NCBI GenBank assembly: GCA_013423385.1
Contig: BLZA01000043.1
Coordinates: 124,001 to 188,000 of the forward strand
Length of the DNA stretch: 64,000 nucleotides
Direction: 5' to 3'
Source of the DNA: Naganishia liquefaciens
Lineage: Eukaryota > Basidiomycota > Tremellomycetes > Filobasidiales > Filobasidiaceae
Shown here one piece after another: positions 1 through 11,055 of the stretch. The notes below the pieces were generated by a model that worked only from the letters and a program-made list of their open reading frames with translations, ran no database searches and was not told where the DNA came from. How positions within the stretch are numbered: position 1 is the stretch's first letter; each line of letters opens with the position of its first letter. The position numbers and the translations under genes are program-made.

Positions 1-282
1 CATTGGCTTTTCGCGACCGAAAAGCGCGTATCGTATTGGCTGACCTTCTCTGTTAACAGCATCAACATGGGTCGACCAAGGCAGATGCTGCATACCCAAC
101 GCATTCATCGTTCAGTCCTGCACAAGCTCGCTTATGAGCGTCACAGCAACCAAGCGCTGAACAAAGTCGGCAAGGATGGCTGGGGCGTCTTCACGAGACC
201 GAAAGCGACTCCAGCGGACGGGAAGTCGTGGAAGGATCTACTCAATGTGCCGGCGGATAGGACAGGTACGTGGGAGTTTTAG
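1..282 (+). CDS. 3' end of an unidentified gene (partial)
   Basis: An open frame runs from the window edge to a stop at 282. A branch-point-like CTGAC followed by a pyrimidine-rich stretch and TTAACAG (about 39-59) suggests that the last exon starts at about 60. The roughly 70 residues from Met67 are basic and end in GTWEF. I do not recognise the family. A GTACGT donor-like site at about 266 means the true end could lie further downstream through another intron. The 5' part is outside the window. Confidence 0.4.
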   Translation, partial: HWLFATEKRVSYWLTFSVNSINMGRPRQMLHTQRIHRSVLHKLAYERHSNQALNKVGKDGWGVFTRPKATPADGKSWKDLLNVPADRTGTWEF

Positions 283-1107
283 GTTGGAATTCGCCGATGG
301 ATGAAGTGGGCATTGGCGATTTCCCTCGCGTGGTAAGAGATATGAAGATTTCGCGAGAGCTGTATATCTATTCGAGCAGACTAGAGAGACGATTCCTTAA
401 GGACAGAAACATTGCTGTCGATTTACAGTAAATGCAAGGACTAGGCCTAGATCCATCGTCGTCCAGGTCGATCGCGGGAAAATTGCTCACGTTTGTCGAA
501 GAGACGCTAGACATGACGCCTTGACGTATATATTTCGTGTTTGCTTTCAAGCTCCTGCGAATGCTTCCACCAAGTGTAGTCATCGAAATATCATGGAGGA
601 GGGCCCACAGGGTCCCCGGAAACTGATCCGCCACTTTGCGTTGGCTCCGGTGTGGAATGCGGGGATTTGAAAGCCGTCAGATTGTCGGTGCTATCCGGCT
701 GAGCGAGATTACCGGCTTTGCCGTTTACGCGGAAGCAAAAGATCCATTACGGACGAGATGAAGCGGGGAGGATTCGTCACGTCCGAGATATCTGGGCTGA
801 GCACAAGCTTGGGTTGACCACCTGTTTTCGGGCATGAGCTTGAAGCCTGTGCTAAGCCCGCCCGGTAACGAGCAATGATTCTCGTATTCGGTCGCCGTTG
901 TATATTCGGGCTCACTACCGGTTGACGAGTCATTCAAGTATTCTATCATCTACGACCATCGGTCAACGGTTCAGACTATCGCTGCATAACTGCTTTAAGA
1001 ATCGACAACCTCGAGCAAGGATATACGCAATTGAGGTCTCTTCAGCAGCAAGGCCTCACACTCATCTTACAAGCACCACTGCGATTTGCATAGCCTAGAG
1101 TTCCAAC
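283..1107. other. Intergenic, no gene recognised
   Basis: Only short overlapping open frames on both strands, none with recognisable protein features. The right part should hold the promoter and 5' UTR of the carrier gene starting at 1108. A further exon of the upstream gene cannot be excluded. Confidence 0.4.
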
Positions 1108-2464
1108 ATGTCGAACACCAAAGCAACCGCTGCCACAAGCAGCACCAAAGCGGACAAGCCAAAGGTCCCGCTTATGACCCACCTCGTCGCAGGCGGTTTC
1201 GCAGGTCTCGCTGAAGCATGTGTTTGGTAAGTCAAGGATTCGTATACCCCTTCTGCCCAACGTAACTGATCTCCAATTAGCCATCCTCTCGACACCATCA
1301 AGGTGCGAATGCAGCTCAGCAAGAGCCGGAAAGCACGAGGTGTAAGCATGCAAACTCGAACTGTTCAAGCTCAGACTGACTGTTCTTCATCAGCTCAAGC
1401 CGCTGGGTCCTTTTGCCACTGCTCGACAAATCGTTGCAAGGGAAACCCCAATGGGGTTGTACAAGGGTCTCGGTGCCGTCGTGACCGGTATCGTTCCCAA
1501 GATGGCCATCCGTTTTGCCAGTTTCGAAGGCAAGTTCTTGAGGAGAAGACTCCCGTCAATCGACTGACTGTATTCTATAGCCTACAAGAGCGCCCTGTCG
1601 GATAAGAATGGCAAGCTCGCCCCCAAGGGCGTGTTCCTGGCTGGTCTTCTCGCCGGTGCGACAGAAGCGGTTTTGGTCGTTTCGCCTATGGAGGTCGTCA
1701 AGATTCGGCTGCAAGCACAGCAGCATTCCCTCGCTGATCCTCTTGATATACCGAAGTACCGGTGAGTGAGCAAAAGCGTGCACACGGAATTCTGCTGACG
1801 TCTCAATAGAAACGCTGCTCATGCCGCATTCACCATTGTTCGCGAGGAGGGAATTAGCACGCTTTACCGAGGAGTCGCCCTCACCGCTTTGCGTCAAGCC
1901 ACGAATCAAGGTAAGATGCGGACGCCTGTGACAAGGTAACCTTGCTAATCGCTTGGATCATAGGTGTCAACTTTACCGCGTACCAGGAATTCAAGCGGCT
2001 TGCCAAAGAATACCAGCCGCAATACGCTGCGACCGAGTTGCCTTCATGGCAGACAATGGTTCTTGGTCTCATTTCTGGAGCCATGGGACCATTCTCGAAT
2101 GCACCGATCGATACCATCAAAACGTAGGTTGCTCGTGATCCCCTCATCCTTCTTCTGGCTGAGACGATGCCCCTTTACAGCCGTATCCAGAAGGCGTCCA
2201 AGGAGCCTGGGGAGACTGCTCTTTCCCGATTCACAAAGGTCACCGTCAGCATGTTCAAGGAAGAAGGCCCTGCGGCATTCTACAAGGGAATCCTCCCGCG
2301 AGTCATGCGAGTCGCACCGGGCCAAGCCATCGTCTTTACCGTAAGTTGCAAAAGCGAGAACAGGCAAAGTCACCAGGACTGACGATCTCATACAGGTCTA
2401 CGAGCGAGTCAAGACAATACTGGACAGCTTGAGCACAGCTGAAAGCGCAGAGATTGATGCATAG
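1108..2464 (+). CDS. SFC1: Mitochondrial succinate/fumarate carrier
   Basis: Mitochondrial carrier of the inner membrane that exchanges cytosolic succinate for matrix fumarate, feeding gluconeogenesis from C2 compounds. Eight exons: 1108-1226, 1281-1341, 1394-1529, 1581-1761, 1810-1910, 1964-2123, 2181-2340 and 2396-2464, giving 328 residues. Three carrier repeats are visible: HPLDTIKVRMQ near residue 41, SPMEVVKIRLQ in the second, and APIDTIKTRIQ in the third. The match to yeast Sfc1 is close along its whole length, including the segments KGLGAVVTGIVPKMAIRF, LRQATNQG and RVMRVAPGQA, which separates it from citrate and other carriers. Intron 3 (1530-1580) starts with GCAAGT, so it is a GC-AG intron. 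The family assignment is established by these motifs; transport direction in this fungus is inferred. Confidence 0.95.
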
Positions 2465-2992
2465 TCAAAAACAGTAATGGTTGTACTGGGAGCACGTGTA
2501 TGGTGACAAGCATGAGCATATGTACTTAAAAGTTATCCTGCCAACAGGCTTTCGAGCTTAGGATAGTCTTGGAGAGCTGGATTGTGGTTTCACGGTCCTG
2601 TGAGCGGTTTTCATAGCGATGTTCTTCCACCTCGCGCTTCACAAATCTGGCCATTCGGCAGCACATCTCAATGGAAATTTGAGTCAGTCTGACACTAAGC
2701 GAGGAGCTGAGGAAGCCGGTTCTGCTCGCCCAGAGATGCGTATTGCGGCATATTTTGTATATTTCACTCGGCGTTTGCGCTCGTCTATCCGTTTCACCTT
2801 CGCCATTATTGCAGATACAACGGGACGGTAAACCAAACAGAAGCAAGAAGCAACCGTCGAACAAACTAAACGACCGATCCTACTCTCCGACTTGTCCTAT
2901 CAAGTGCCGCGCCGAACAAGCCGAAAGATCGAAGAGAGGGGGAACAGAAACCGAATCCACAGAAACACGCAAGCAGGGCAAGATGAAGGCGT
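2465..2992. other. Convergent 3' region of SFC1 and eL21
   Basis: Tail-to-tail intergenic space of 528 nt that should contain both 3' UTR ends. I see no coding signal in it. Confidence 0.5.
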
Positions 2993-3584
2993 TTAAATGG
3001 TGGTCTCGTAGGCGACGGGGTACAGAGTCTCGGCAGCGTTGTTCTCGGAAGAGATGTGGTGGGCTTGACGAGGCTGGGCGGGCTGTCGCTTCAGGTTGAT
3101 GTGAACTAGAACAGAAATGAATCAGCTGTGAATCCTGCAGCACAATCTGAAACCTCGAACTTACCACCGTCAGCCTTGGCCTGCTTCTTCTTCTCGGCGT
3201 TGGACTTGACTCGGGCAAGGAACTCCTGTCGGCAACCGGAGTGCTTGACGTGCTCAACTCGCAAGTTGACTCGCTTCTCCATGTATCGACCGTTGACGAC
3301 CTTGTAGCAGATCACACCGACACCTCGGGGGGTGACGTTGTAGACGATACCGGTCTTGCCGTGGTAGTACTTGTGGGGCATACCCTTCTGCTCGGAGGCG
3401 TTGGCCTTGATGTCAACAATGTCTCCGACCTTGTAGGTGGTCAAGTAGGTCTTCATGTGGGGCATACCATGGTCTACTCGAGAGTCAGAACACGGCCTTG
3501 CCCTCGTTCTCGCCTACACTCACCCTTGAAGCCCTTCTTGAACATGTGACGCGTTCGCGCCCTGATACCGAATGAGTGAGGCAT
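2993..3584 (-). CDS. RPL21: 60S ribosomal protein eL21
   Basis: Cytosolic large-subunit ribosomal protein eL21. Three exons on the minus strand: 3524-3584, 3165-3473 and 2993-3105, giving 160 residues, the usual family length. The protein starts [20 protein letters not shown] and contains [37 protein letters not shown] and [15 protein letters not shown], all diagnostic. The C terminus ends in [12 protein letters not shown], as in other fungal eL21. Introns are short (50 and 59 nt) with GTGAGT and GTAAGT donors. It lies head-to-head with the uS4 gene about 1 kb away. Confidence 0.97.
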
Positions 3585-4604
3585 TTTGTCGGAGTTTTAA
3601 AAAACTAGGGGTCGGACTATCAAGAAGAGGCTGGATCAGTATTGCGTCTTTGAGCGGGGAAATTCCGAGATGCTGCTGCTGTCGATCTGATGAAAATTTG
3701 GTGTTTGCTGGATCTTCTCGTCGTCACGGCCCCTTCCAGAAAGAATCTTCCCTTCGTTCGCTTCCTTAAACTGCCTCCCTTCACCCACTTCGACCATCGC
3801 CAAGTCCCGTCTACCAAGTCCGTTCCAAGTCGTCCCGCCTTGGTCCACAGGATCTATCACTTGCGCCCACACGATCGCACCCTTGCTTCTTTCCTGCACA
3901 TTCTATTGTCGATCCCGAGTTCCGCGATGGGGCCGTCCGCAACCATAGTCTTGATACTCACACTTGACGGGTGACGAGGGAACGACGCCTTGATGCCTTC
4001 AGAGAAATCCGACGAACTTTTCACCCGGATCTGCACACGCACGATGACCCCTGAAACGTTTTGTCCGGAAGCGTCTCCTGCCGCTGACACCGACAGCGAC
4101 CGTGTCGGCACCAGGCAGTATGGCAGCAGGCGGGAGACTCTGCAGCAGCGCGAAACCGTGGCTCGCCCGGCGAACGCTAAGCGCGCGAGATTGACAACGC
4201 AGCTTTGCAGCCCAGTTTCGCAGCGTGTACTTCAAATAATGCTAAGACGCGCGCCTTTTTTTGGCGATTTCCCCAGATTCCGCAGGGGATTCCCCTTGCC
4301 TCCTCTGGCTGGGCAATCGCCCTCGCGCGAGACTCGGCGTTGGCGTGCGGGCTGCCGTTCGTTGTTGCTGGCTGCCGAACCGCTGGCGGATCGGGTTGAC
4401 ATCCTCCAATACGTCGACGACGGTTTCTTTTACGTGCGGCGGTACGCAGGAATCCTTCGGTTTTGATCTCCCCACCTTCGTCAAGACAAAGTAAGCATAG
4501 ACTCCCACACGGCTGGCGTCTTTTCAGGTCGACTTACCACTGCGTTGTTCGTGCTCGGTTCTTGTTGGAATTGCTGGATTTGATCGAAACTCGGAAATTT
4601 ACAG
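3585..4604. promoter_or_regulatory. Shared upstream region of eL21 and uS4, with a likely 5' UTR intron
   Basis: Divergent promoter space between two ribosomal-protein genes. A GTAAGC donor at 4491 and a TTTACAG acceptor directly before the uS4 start codon at 4605 suggest a 114-nt intron in the uS4 5' UTR. Open frames within this block are short and overlapping and look non-coding. I did not identify a specific binding motif. Confidence 0.5.
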
Positions 4605-5427
4605 ATGCCGTGGTAAGTCTGCAGAAGAGAAGAGATGTGCTGTCAAGGGAGGCTCATTGCATTCGTTGTCCTGCAGTGCTCCCAGGGCTGTTTCCAAGAC
4701 CTACAAGGTTCCCCGACGACCTTACGAGTCCGCTCGATTGGACGCCGAGCTCAAGGTGAGAATGGAAAAAAGGGATAGACGGGAAGAGGGATGCTGAGAC
4801 GGAAATGCGTATAGCTTGCCGGTGAATATGGTCTCCGAAACAAGCGAGAGATTTACAGGATTCAGTTGACCCTGTCCAAGGTGAGTCAATGTCCTCCTTG
4901 TACTGAACTTTCGAGGCTCATTCGCAAGCTCAGATCCGACGAGCTGCCCGAGAATTGCTCAAGCTCGACGACAAGGACCCCAAGCGACTCTTCGAGGGTA
5001 ACGCCTTGATCCGACGATTGGTGCGAATTGGTGTCTTGGACGACACCCGTATGCGACTCGATTACGTCTTGGCCTTAAAGACCGAAGACTTCATGGAGCG
5101 ACGATTGCAGACCCAGGTCTTCAAGAGCGGATTGGCCAAGTCGGTCCACCACGCTCGAGTCTTGATCCGACAGAGGCACATCCGAGTCGGCAAGCAGATG
5201 GTCAACGTTCCTTCGTTCGTTGTCCGACTCGACTCCCAGAAGGTGCGCTCTCACGATTGATGTGTTTCAGTTTGCCGTGCTGACTGACCTCTGCTTTGCA
5301 GCACCTCGACTACGCCCTCAACTCGCCTTTGGCTGGTGGACGACCGGGTCGAGTGAAGAGGAAGCGAGCTGCCGCCGCCGCCGGTGGTGACAACGAGGAG
5401 GCCGAGGAGGAGGAGGACGACGAATAA
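4605..5427 (+). CDS. RPS9: 40S ribosomal protein uS4 (S9)
   Basis: Small-subunit ribosomal protein uS4, an early 16S/18S rRNA binder. Five coding exons: 4605-4612, 4677-4755, 4815-4880, 4934-5242 and 5302-5427, giving 195 residues. The first coding exon holds only 8 coding nucleotides and is joined to the rest by a 64-nt intron. After splicing the start reads [20 protein letters not shown], matching eukaryotic S9. The core segments [40 protein letters not shown] and [19 protein letters not shown] are the S4 RNA-binding region. The acidic tail ends in EEEEDDE. It is likely co-regulated with the divergent eL21 gene. Confidence 0.96.
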
Positions 5428-7232
5428 ACGATTCACATCGGTATTCTGGGCGTCTTTTTTCCGGCTTCATGATGGGATCGTTGTGGATGTCTGGAAACAT
5501 GGTGACAGCAAGGATGGAGCGGAACGTCTGCCGCAAGTATCGAGGAAAAAAAGCATGGGCATGTTTGTCGGATCGACGAATGGTTGTACCTCTTGCTACG
5601 GTGGATCTTCGATCCCGAACCGCTGCGCTCTGGTTCTAGATGACACGATGACAATCACAAAATTCTGCAACAGTTCTGCCGTAGTCGTCGAGGTAGAGAG
5701 CCGACATGGACTTGGTGACCGAGAACAGCGGTGATCATCAAATGGAGATTTTGAGAGTACGCCAGCGATGTGGGCGAATGTATGACGTTCGCATTACGGG
5801 ACGCCTTGGACGATGACCAAAGATATGACTGATATGTTCTTGCATTCGGCGATTAATCATTATTCATTGACAGCACACAAGTTATTGTCTAGCATCACCA
5901 AATAGGTATTCATTTTGTAAAGCGGACGGAACTTCGGGAACCGAGTTGCCGCTCAGTAAAATGCCATCGTGTACTACTCGCCCCGAACCGTCCATCACAT
6001 TATCGACATCCATTTTGGTGTTCGCTGTAACGTCCTTCTCACTTCAGTATCTGTCAAGGCAATGACTGCACTCTGAATCAAGGAACGACTCCGCTACCAT
6101 GTGTGGAGATAATACAGGCCGGTGTCCCGAAAGGACCGCGACACTGCTGCTGATTCGCCACCGACGCGGCTGCAGTCGCCTGAAGTGCTTTTGTTACGGC
6201 GATCGTTGCCCTCGGGACACGTGTGCTAACCTAGTGGCATCAATAGGATCTGTCGGCAGCGTCGTCCCTTATTCGATAAAAGCCTTGAGCATCGCTCGAT
6301 CCGATCTCGGTCACATCGAACAGCCTAAGCCTTTCCTCACTAGCGGCCAGAGTCAAGCAAAGACGAAACCGTCGGTTGTTCTTGCCAGTAGCAGACTGTT
6401 TGGGATATCTGTTGCCGGAACACTATTACAAAGGACGAGAGCAGCCGACCGATGCATCATGAATCTAGCTAGATGTTTGATCGTCATGTCGCTCCCGTAT
6501 AGCCTCGTGCTGTGTACAGAGCTTCCATAGCCATCCACGTCTGTTAATAGCATGCGCTTCCGAATCCGAACTGCGGCTCAATCAATGGCCTGTCCGAGAG
6601 GCAATTGCAGCAGTTCATCATCAGCGGAATCATTCAGGGCATGCGTTATCGTCAGATCGTTCCAAAATCTACCATGAAGACAAAAATGCGTAGCAGATGC
6701 ATTCAAGACGGCACAGACATGAATACCGTAGCTTTTGCCGAGTAAATGGCCATCCGAATTGTTCGATTGAGGAGCTGGTTGAGGGCGGCGTTTCGAGTAG
6801 CATCCGCAGGCTTACCAAGATGGAAGCTTCCGCTCTTGTCCGAACAGTAAGTCCCTGAAGGCCCTTCCGAATTGCGACGCTCTTGAGCTAGGATCTCCGA
6901 ATCAGTCAATCAGCTGGGACCGCAACAGGTCGAAATCAGAGCCCAGTCGGAATGTTCGAACACCGGACTAAACTACGGTCACTGTGAACCTCATCCTTGT
7001 ATCGGAATCATGACATCCTGACTATACAAGTCCTGTGATCCGCTTGACAACTTGATTTCTCAGCAGATCTCATATCCCAGGTACCAAGCCAAGTCCAAGT
7101 CTATCTTCTCAGGGGAATTATGAGTTGGGAGCGACTCAGCCAAAGGTATATATGCTTTAACTTCCACAAAGTGCAGCTCGAATCCCACAGCTAACTTGGG
7201 CAAAAAATATCACCATTCATCTGGCTGGAATC
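5428..7232. other. Long intergenic stretch, no gene recognised
   Basis: About 1.8 kb between uS4 and the ABC transporter. The longest open frames (for example 6099-6530 plus and 6703-6909 minus) have no recognisable domain and no convincing intron partners. The right end should carry the transporter promoter. A divergent or lineage-specific gene cannot be excluded. Confidence 0.4.
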
Positions 7233-9900
7233 ATGTCATCCAAGTTCGCCATCACCAATACCGTTTCATTCTCCAACCTCTCATACACCGTCAAGAGTAA
7301 AAAAGGCGGTAGCAAGAAGCTGACGGACGATGTATCATTGCACGTTCAGGCTGGCGAGATGGTCGGTACGTAAGATCGCTCCTTCTAGTTTTGCCACTAT
7401 CCCTGCGTGCGAATCAGCTCACGTCTTATACCTGACAGCCATCATGGGACCTTCTGGTTCAGGTACGCCCGCTTTTAAACTTTCCTTGTCTGAAGATTAA
7501 CTCTGAATACCAGGGAAATCTACATTGCTGGATTTGATGAGCGGACGCAAGAAATACGATACTGGGGGAATGATTAGCCTGAATGGGCAGCAATTGACGA
7601 GCACTGATCTCCAAAACTTGTCGTAAGAATTGATTGTCGGCTTTCTTCTCCTATCCGACCCAACCGCTGATTCCTCAATCCGCTCAGATCGTTCGTTGAG
7701 CAAGAGGATGCTCTTCTTGGCACTCTCACCGCGCGTGAGACGCTGTCCTATGCTCTGCGACTCACAGTACCCAAGGCTTCCAAGGAGTTCGTCGAGCAGA
7801 GGGTCCAGCACGTACTGGAGATGCTCGGTTTACAAGGCTGTGCCGATATCCAGATCGGGACCCCCCTCAGACGTGGCCTTAGTGGTGGCCAAAAGCGAAG
7901 AGTCAGTATAGGTTGCAGTCTCGTCACTTATCCGTACGTCCAACGCAGATGAATGCAAATATGTCCATTAACGCGCTTTGCCCATAGACGAATACTATAT
8001 CTGGATGAACCCACATCAGGTGTAAGTCGTGACCGCAAGTGCCTGTGTCATTCCGGTAGCTAACAATGTCGCAATGTTGCAGCTTGACTCGACTGCGGCC
8101 AAGGAAGTCATCGCTGCTGTCGGAGCTTTGGCAAAACAGGAAAAGATCACAGTCCTCGCCTCCATTCATCAACCCTCGTATCAAACCCTCAACGAGTTCA
8201 CAGACCTAGTTCTACTGTCCAAGGGTACACTTTGTTATCGTGGCAAAGTGGAAGATCTCGAATCGTTCCTGCTCGAGATCGGTGTCGGTTCCTCTCCATT
8301 CGTAAGCCTTGGATCACTTCGGTTAAGATGACGTACATGCCCTGACGGTGGTGTCTTTGTATCAGGTTCCTCCTACGGACACCGCTATGCAGATATTGAA
8401 TACAGACTTCGCCACAGACACCCAGGAATGCGTGCTGCCAAGGGACGCAATACAACAGTTCAGGACACATTTCCTCGAGCGAGAGAAGCGGGCAGAGCCG
8501 ACCATGCGGACGAAAGAACACCCCGTAATCACCAAGGACCTCGAATGTCATCAAGAAGGAGAGGTTGCTGGATTATCCAAACTCTGGTGGCACAGCTACA
8601 TTCTAGCCGAAAGGATGCTGCTGAACTACTCAAGGTATGGTTTATGCGACTCATACAGGATGCATAGACCAATCGAATCTCAACTTCTGCTTCTTCAGGA
8701 ATCTGCTGGCTTTCGGTATCCGAGCGGCAATGTATGCTGGTGCGTTCATCTGGCATAGAGCTTCAACAGCATACACTTACCTATCAATGCTTATCAGGTA
8801 TGGGATTAATGCTCGCGACTATCTGGATCCATCTTGGAACCAATGCTGGCAGAATCAACGATAGACTTGCGGTGCATTTCTATTCAGTCGCTTTCCTCGC
8901 ATTCAGTAAGCTGTTCCTTCCTCTTGATCCCTTGCCAAGCAGACCGCTTACGTTGATTGCGTGTCTAGTGTCCGTCGCGGGTATCCCCGGATGTGAGTGA
9001 CTCTCTATGATTTTTTGTTGCATCTGCTGAAGTGGCATACAGTCCTCGAAGAACGCGCCAACTTCCGCAAAGAGTCTGCGAACGGCCTATACACGGCGCT
9101 ACCCTTCGTGCTTGCCAACTCTGTTGTTACTCTACCGTTTCTGGTTATGTGTTCAACTATTTTCGTCCTGATCATGTATTGGGGTATAGTGAGTGCCATA
9201 GAGCTTCGGACCCTACGACGGCACACTGACTGCTCCCTGCTCGCGGAATTAGGGGCTGCATCCGGGCGCAGCAGCCGTCTTCCGATACATTGGATTCCTG
9301 TCACTCTCCATCTATGTCGCGGAAAGCCAGGTACAACTCATCGCGGCTTTCATACCGATCTTCGTCGCCGCTCTAGCGATCTCAGCTTTCTTGAATGGCT
9401 TCTGGATGAGTCTTTCCGGCTTCTTTTTGAAAGCTGTCAACCTGCCAAGGTTCTGGTACTACTCTTTTCACTGGTGAGCAGCCGGCGCGCACCCTCACTG
9501 TCTATGGCTGATTAGGCCACCCTTCAGGATGGATTACCAGACATACGCCTTCGAACTCATTGCCAACTCGGACTTGCGGGGACTGATGTTCAGATGCGAG
9601 GCTTCAGGCTGCCCATATCCATCATCGATTGGGCCAGGAATGGTTTCAGGATACGACGTGCTCGATGATTTGGGCATCGGTGGAATCAATTATGGCGCAT
9701 GGTGTAAGTTAATGCCTCGCAACGATTCCCCCCGACCTATGCTCAACGTCGCTATGATCAATTCAGGCGGCATACTCGTAGGAATTCTTGTCCTTTATCG
9801 TGTTGCGTGAGTGTTTGAGGGAGATAGCACCTGACGTCAATTGCTAATTCACTGTTGATGTGCTATCAGACTATGGATGGCGCTCAAGTTGATCCGATAA
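7233..9900 (+). CDS. ABCG (White-type) half-transporter
   Basis: ATP-driven membrane exporter of the ABCG subfamily in half-transporter form: one N-terminal ATPase domain followed by one membrane domain, so it should act as a dimer. Fifteen exons, from 7233-7365 to 9870-9900, give 606 residues. Walker A reads GPSGSGKST near residue 48, the signature is LRRGLSGGQKRRVS, and Walker B ILYLDEPTSGLDS is followed by an IHQPS switch histidine segment. The membrane half contains several hydrophobic segments and an extracellular loop rich in Cys (FRCEASGCPYP), as is usual for ABCG proteins. It is much shorter than full-size PDR pumps, which have two of each domain. The substrate cannot be told from sequence; sterol, lipid or drug export are all possible. 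All 14 introns are short. Confidence 0.9.
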
Positions 9901-11055
9901 ACCCCATGCTATTGAGGTGCGTTCGAAGATGTAGAATATCAGGTTTCGCGGCGTAATAATTGCAACGCCCGCCGTGTAGATAATAGCATTGTATCTCGAT
10001 GTGTTATACCGCGCTTCTCCTTCCAGTGACCCAACAAGTGATGCCTGATGTGAACGCTTAGATATGATGGAGCTGCGCAGCCACCTCCTTGCCATCGAAA
10101 TCGTTGTCATGATTTCCACCTCTGGCAGTCGATCGGCCTTGATTGTGGCTTCCGTGCGCCGCACGTCGCTTACGTTACGTTGCGAATCGGCAGAAAAGAC
10201 TCGCAAAAACTTGCGGATATGACGTCTCACAGCGATGAGATGCGATGCTTTTGCAGTCTCAAGGCGGCTGTCCTTCCAGTCGTTTACGGTTTCGGGTTGA
10301 GCAGCGGGTTAGTCGCGCGGAGCGGGGTTCAAGACAGCGGCATTCCGGCGGCGGCGTTGGAATGTGGAGGCAAAATTCCAGCGACCGAAACGAGCCGTTT
10401 CTCCCGATTGGGCTGACGGAATTGACAAAATCGGACGAAATGGGGTTGATAAAGAAAATTCCACATCGTCCTCTCCGTCCAAACTGCTCTAGACAGTAGA
10501 CAGTCAGAGTATTCCATACGACACCTGGATCGATCTCAAGTCGCCTTCGACAACTTGACATCCAGCTCCACTCATCGCGGTTAGTTGTCACAAGACCTGT
10601 CTCGCCCACTGGCATGCGCTCCGCGACTCCGTGCTCCCTTGGTTTCGGCCTGAAGCCCTCTTCCTAATCAACTCAAACTGTGAAAATGACGTTCGATGCA
10701 CCGGTCTTTCAAGGACTGCCATCGTCGGCGTCACTAGTCTCAACGAACATGGATTCTTGTTGGATCTAGCATCAACAAGATCCTGCTTCGAAAGAGATGC
10801 AACACGGGTGCCGGGCTTTGCTCGGGTACTGCACATCGTCAGAAGCAACGCTATGCGCTCCCTTCACGGAGTAGCACGGCCCGTTGATGGCGATGTGCGT
10901 GTATCCGGCAATGCTTCGAGCTGAGATCACACCGTTAGAGCGGATCAAGTTAAAACTTGCGGCGCCAGTTGCTTCTCCTTTCGACTGTTCTTGTGTGGGT
11001 GCTTATCTTGTCTTGTGGTTCTCCGTTTGCCATACATTTGGCTATTATAGCAACA
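9901..11055. other. Intergenic, no gene recognised
   Basis: About 1.15 kb between two transporter genes. Open frames are short and overlap on both strands (10259-10615 minus, 10631-10924 plus) without recognisable features. It should include the promoter of the sugar porter at 11056. Confidence 0.4.

Noticed and set aside
3990-4466. 158-residue open frame between eL21 and uS4
   Set aside because: Overlaps open frames on the other strand, has an unremarkable composition and lies in a promoter/UTR region.
6703-6909. 68-residue minus-strand open frame
   Set aside because: Short, with no recognisable motif and no clear splice partners.
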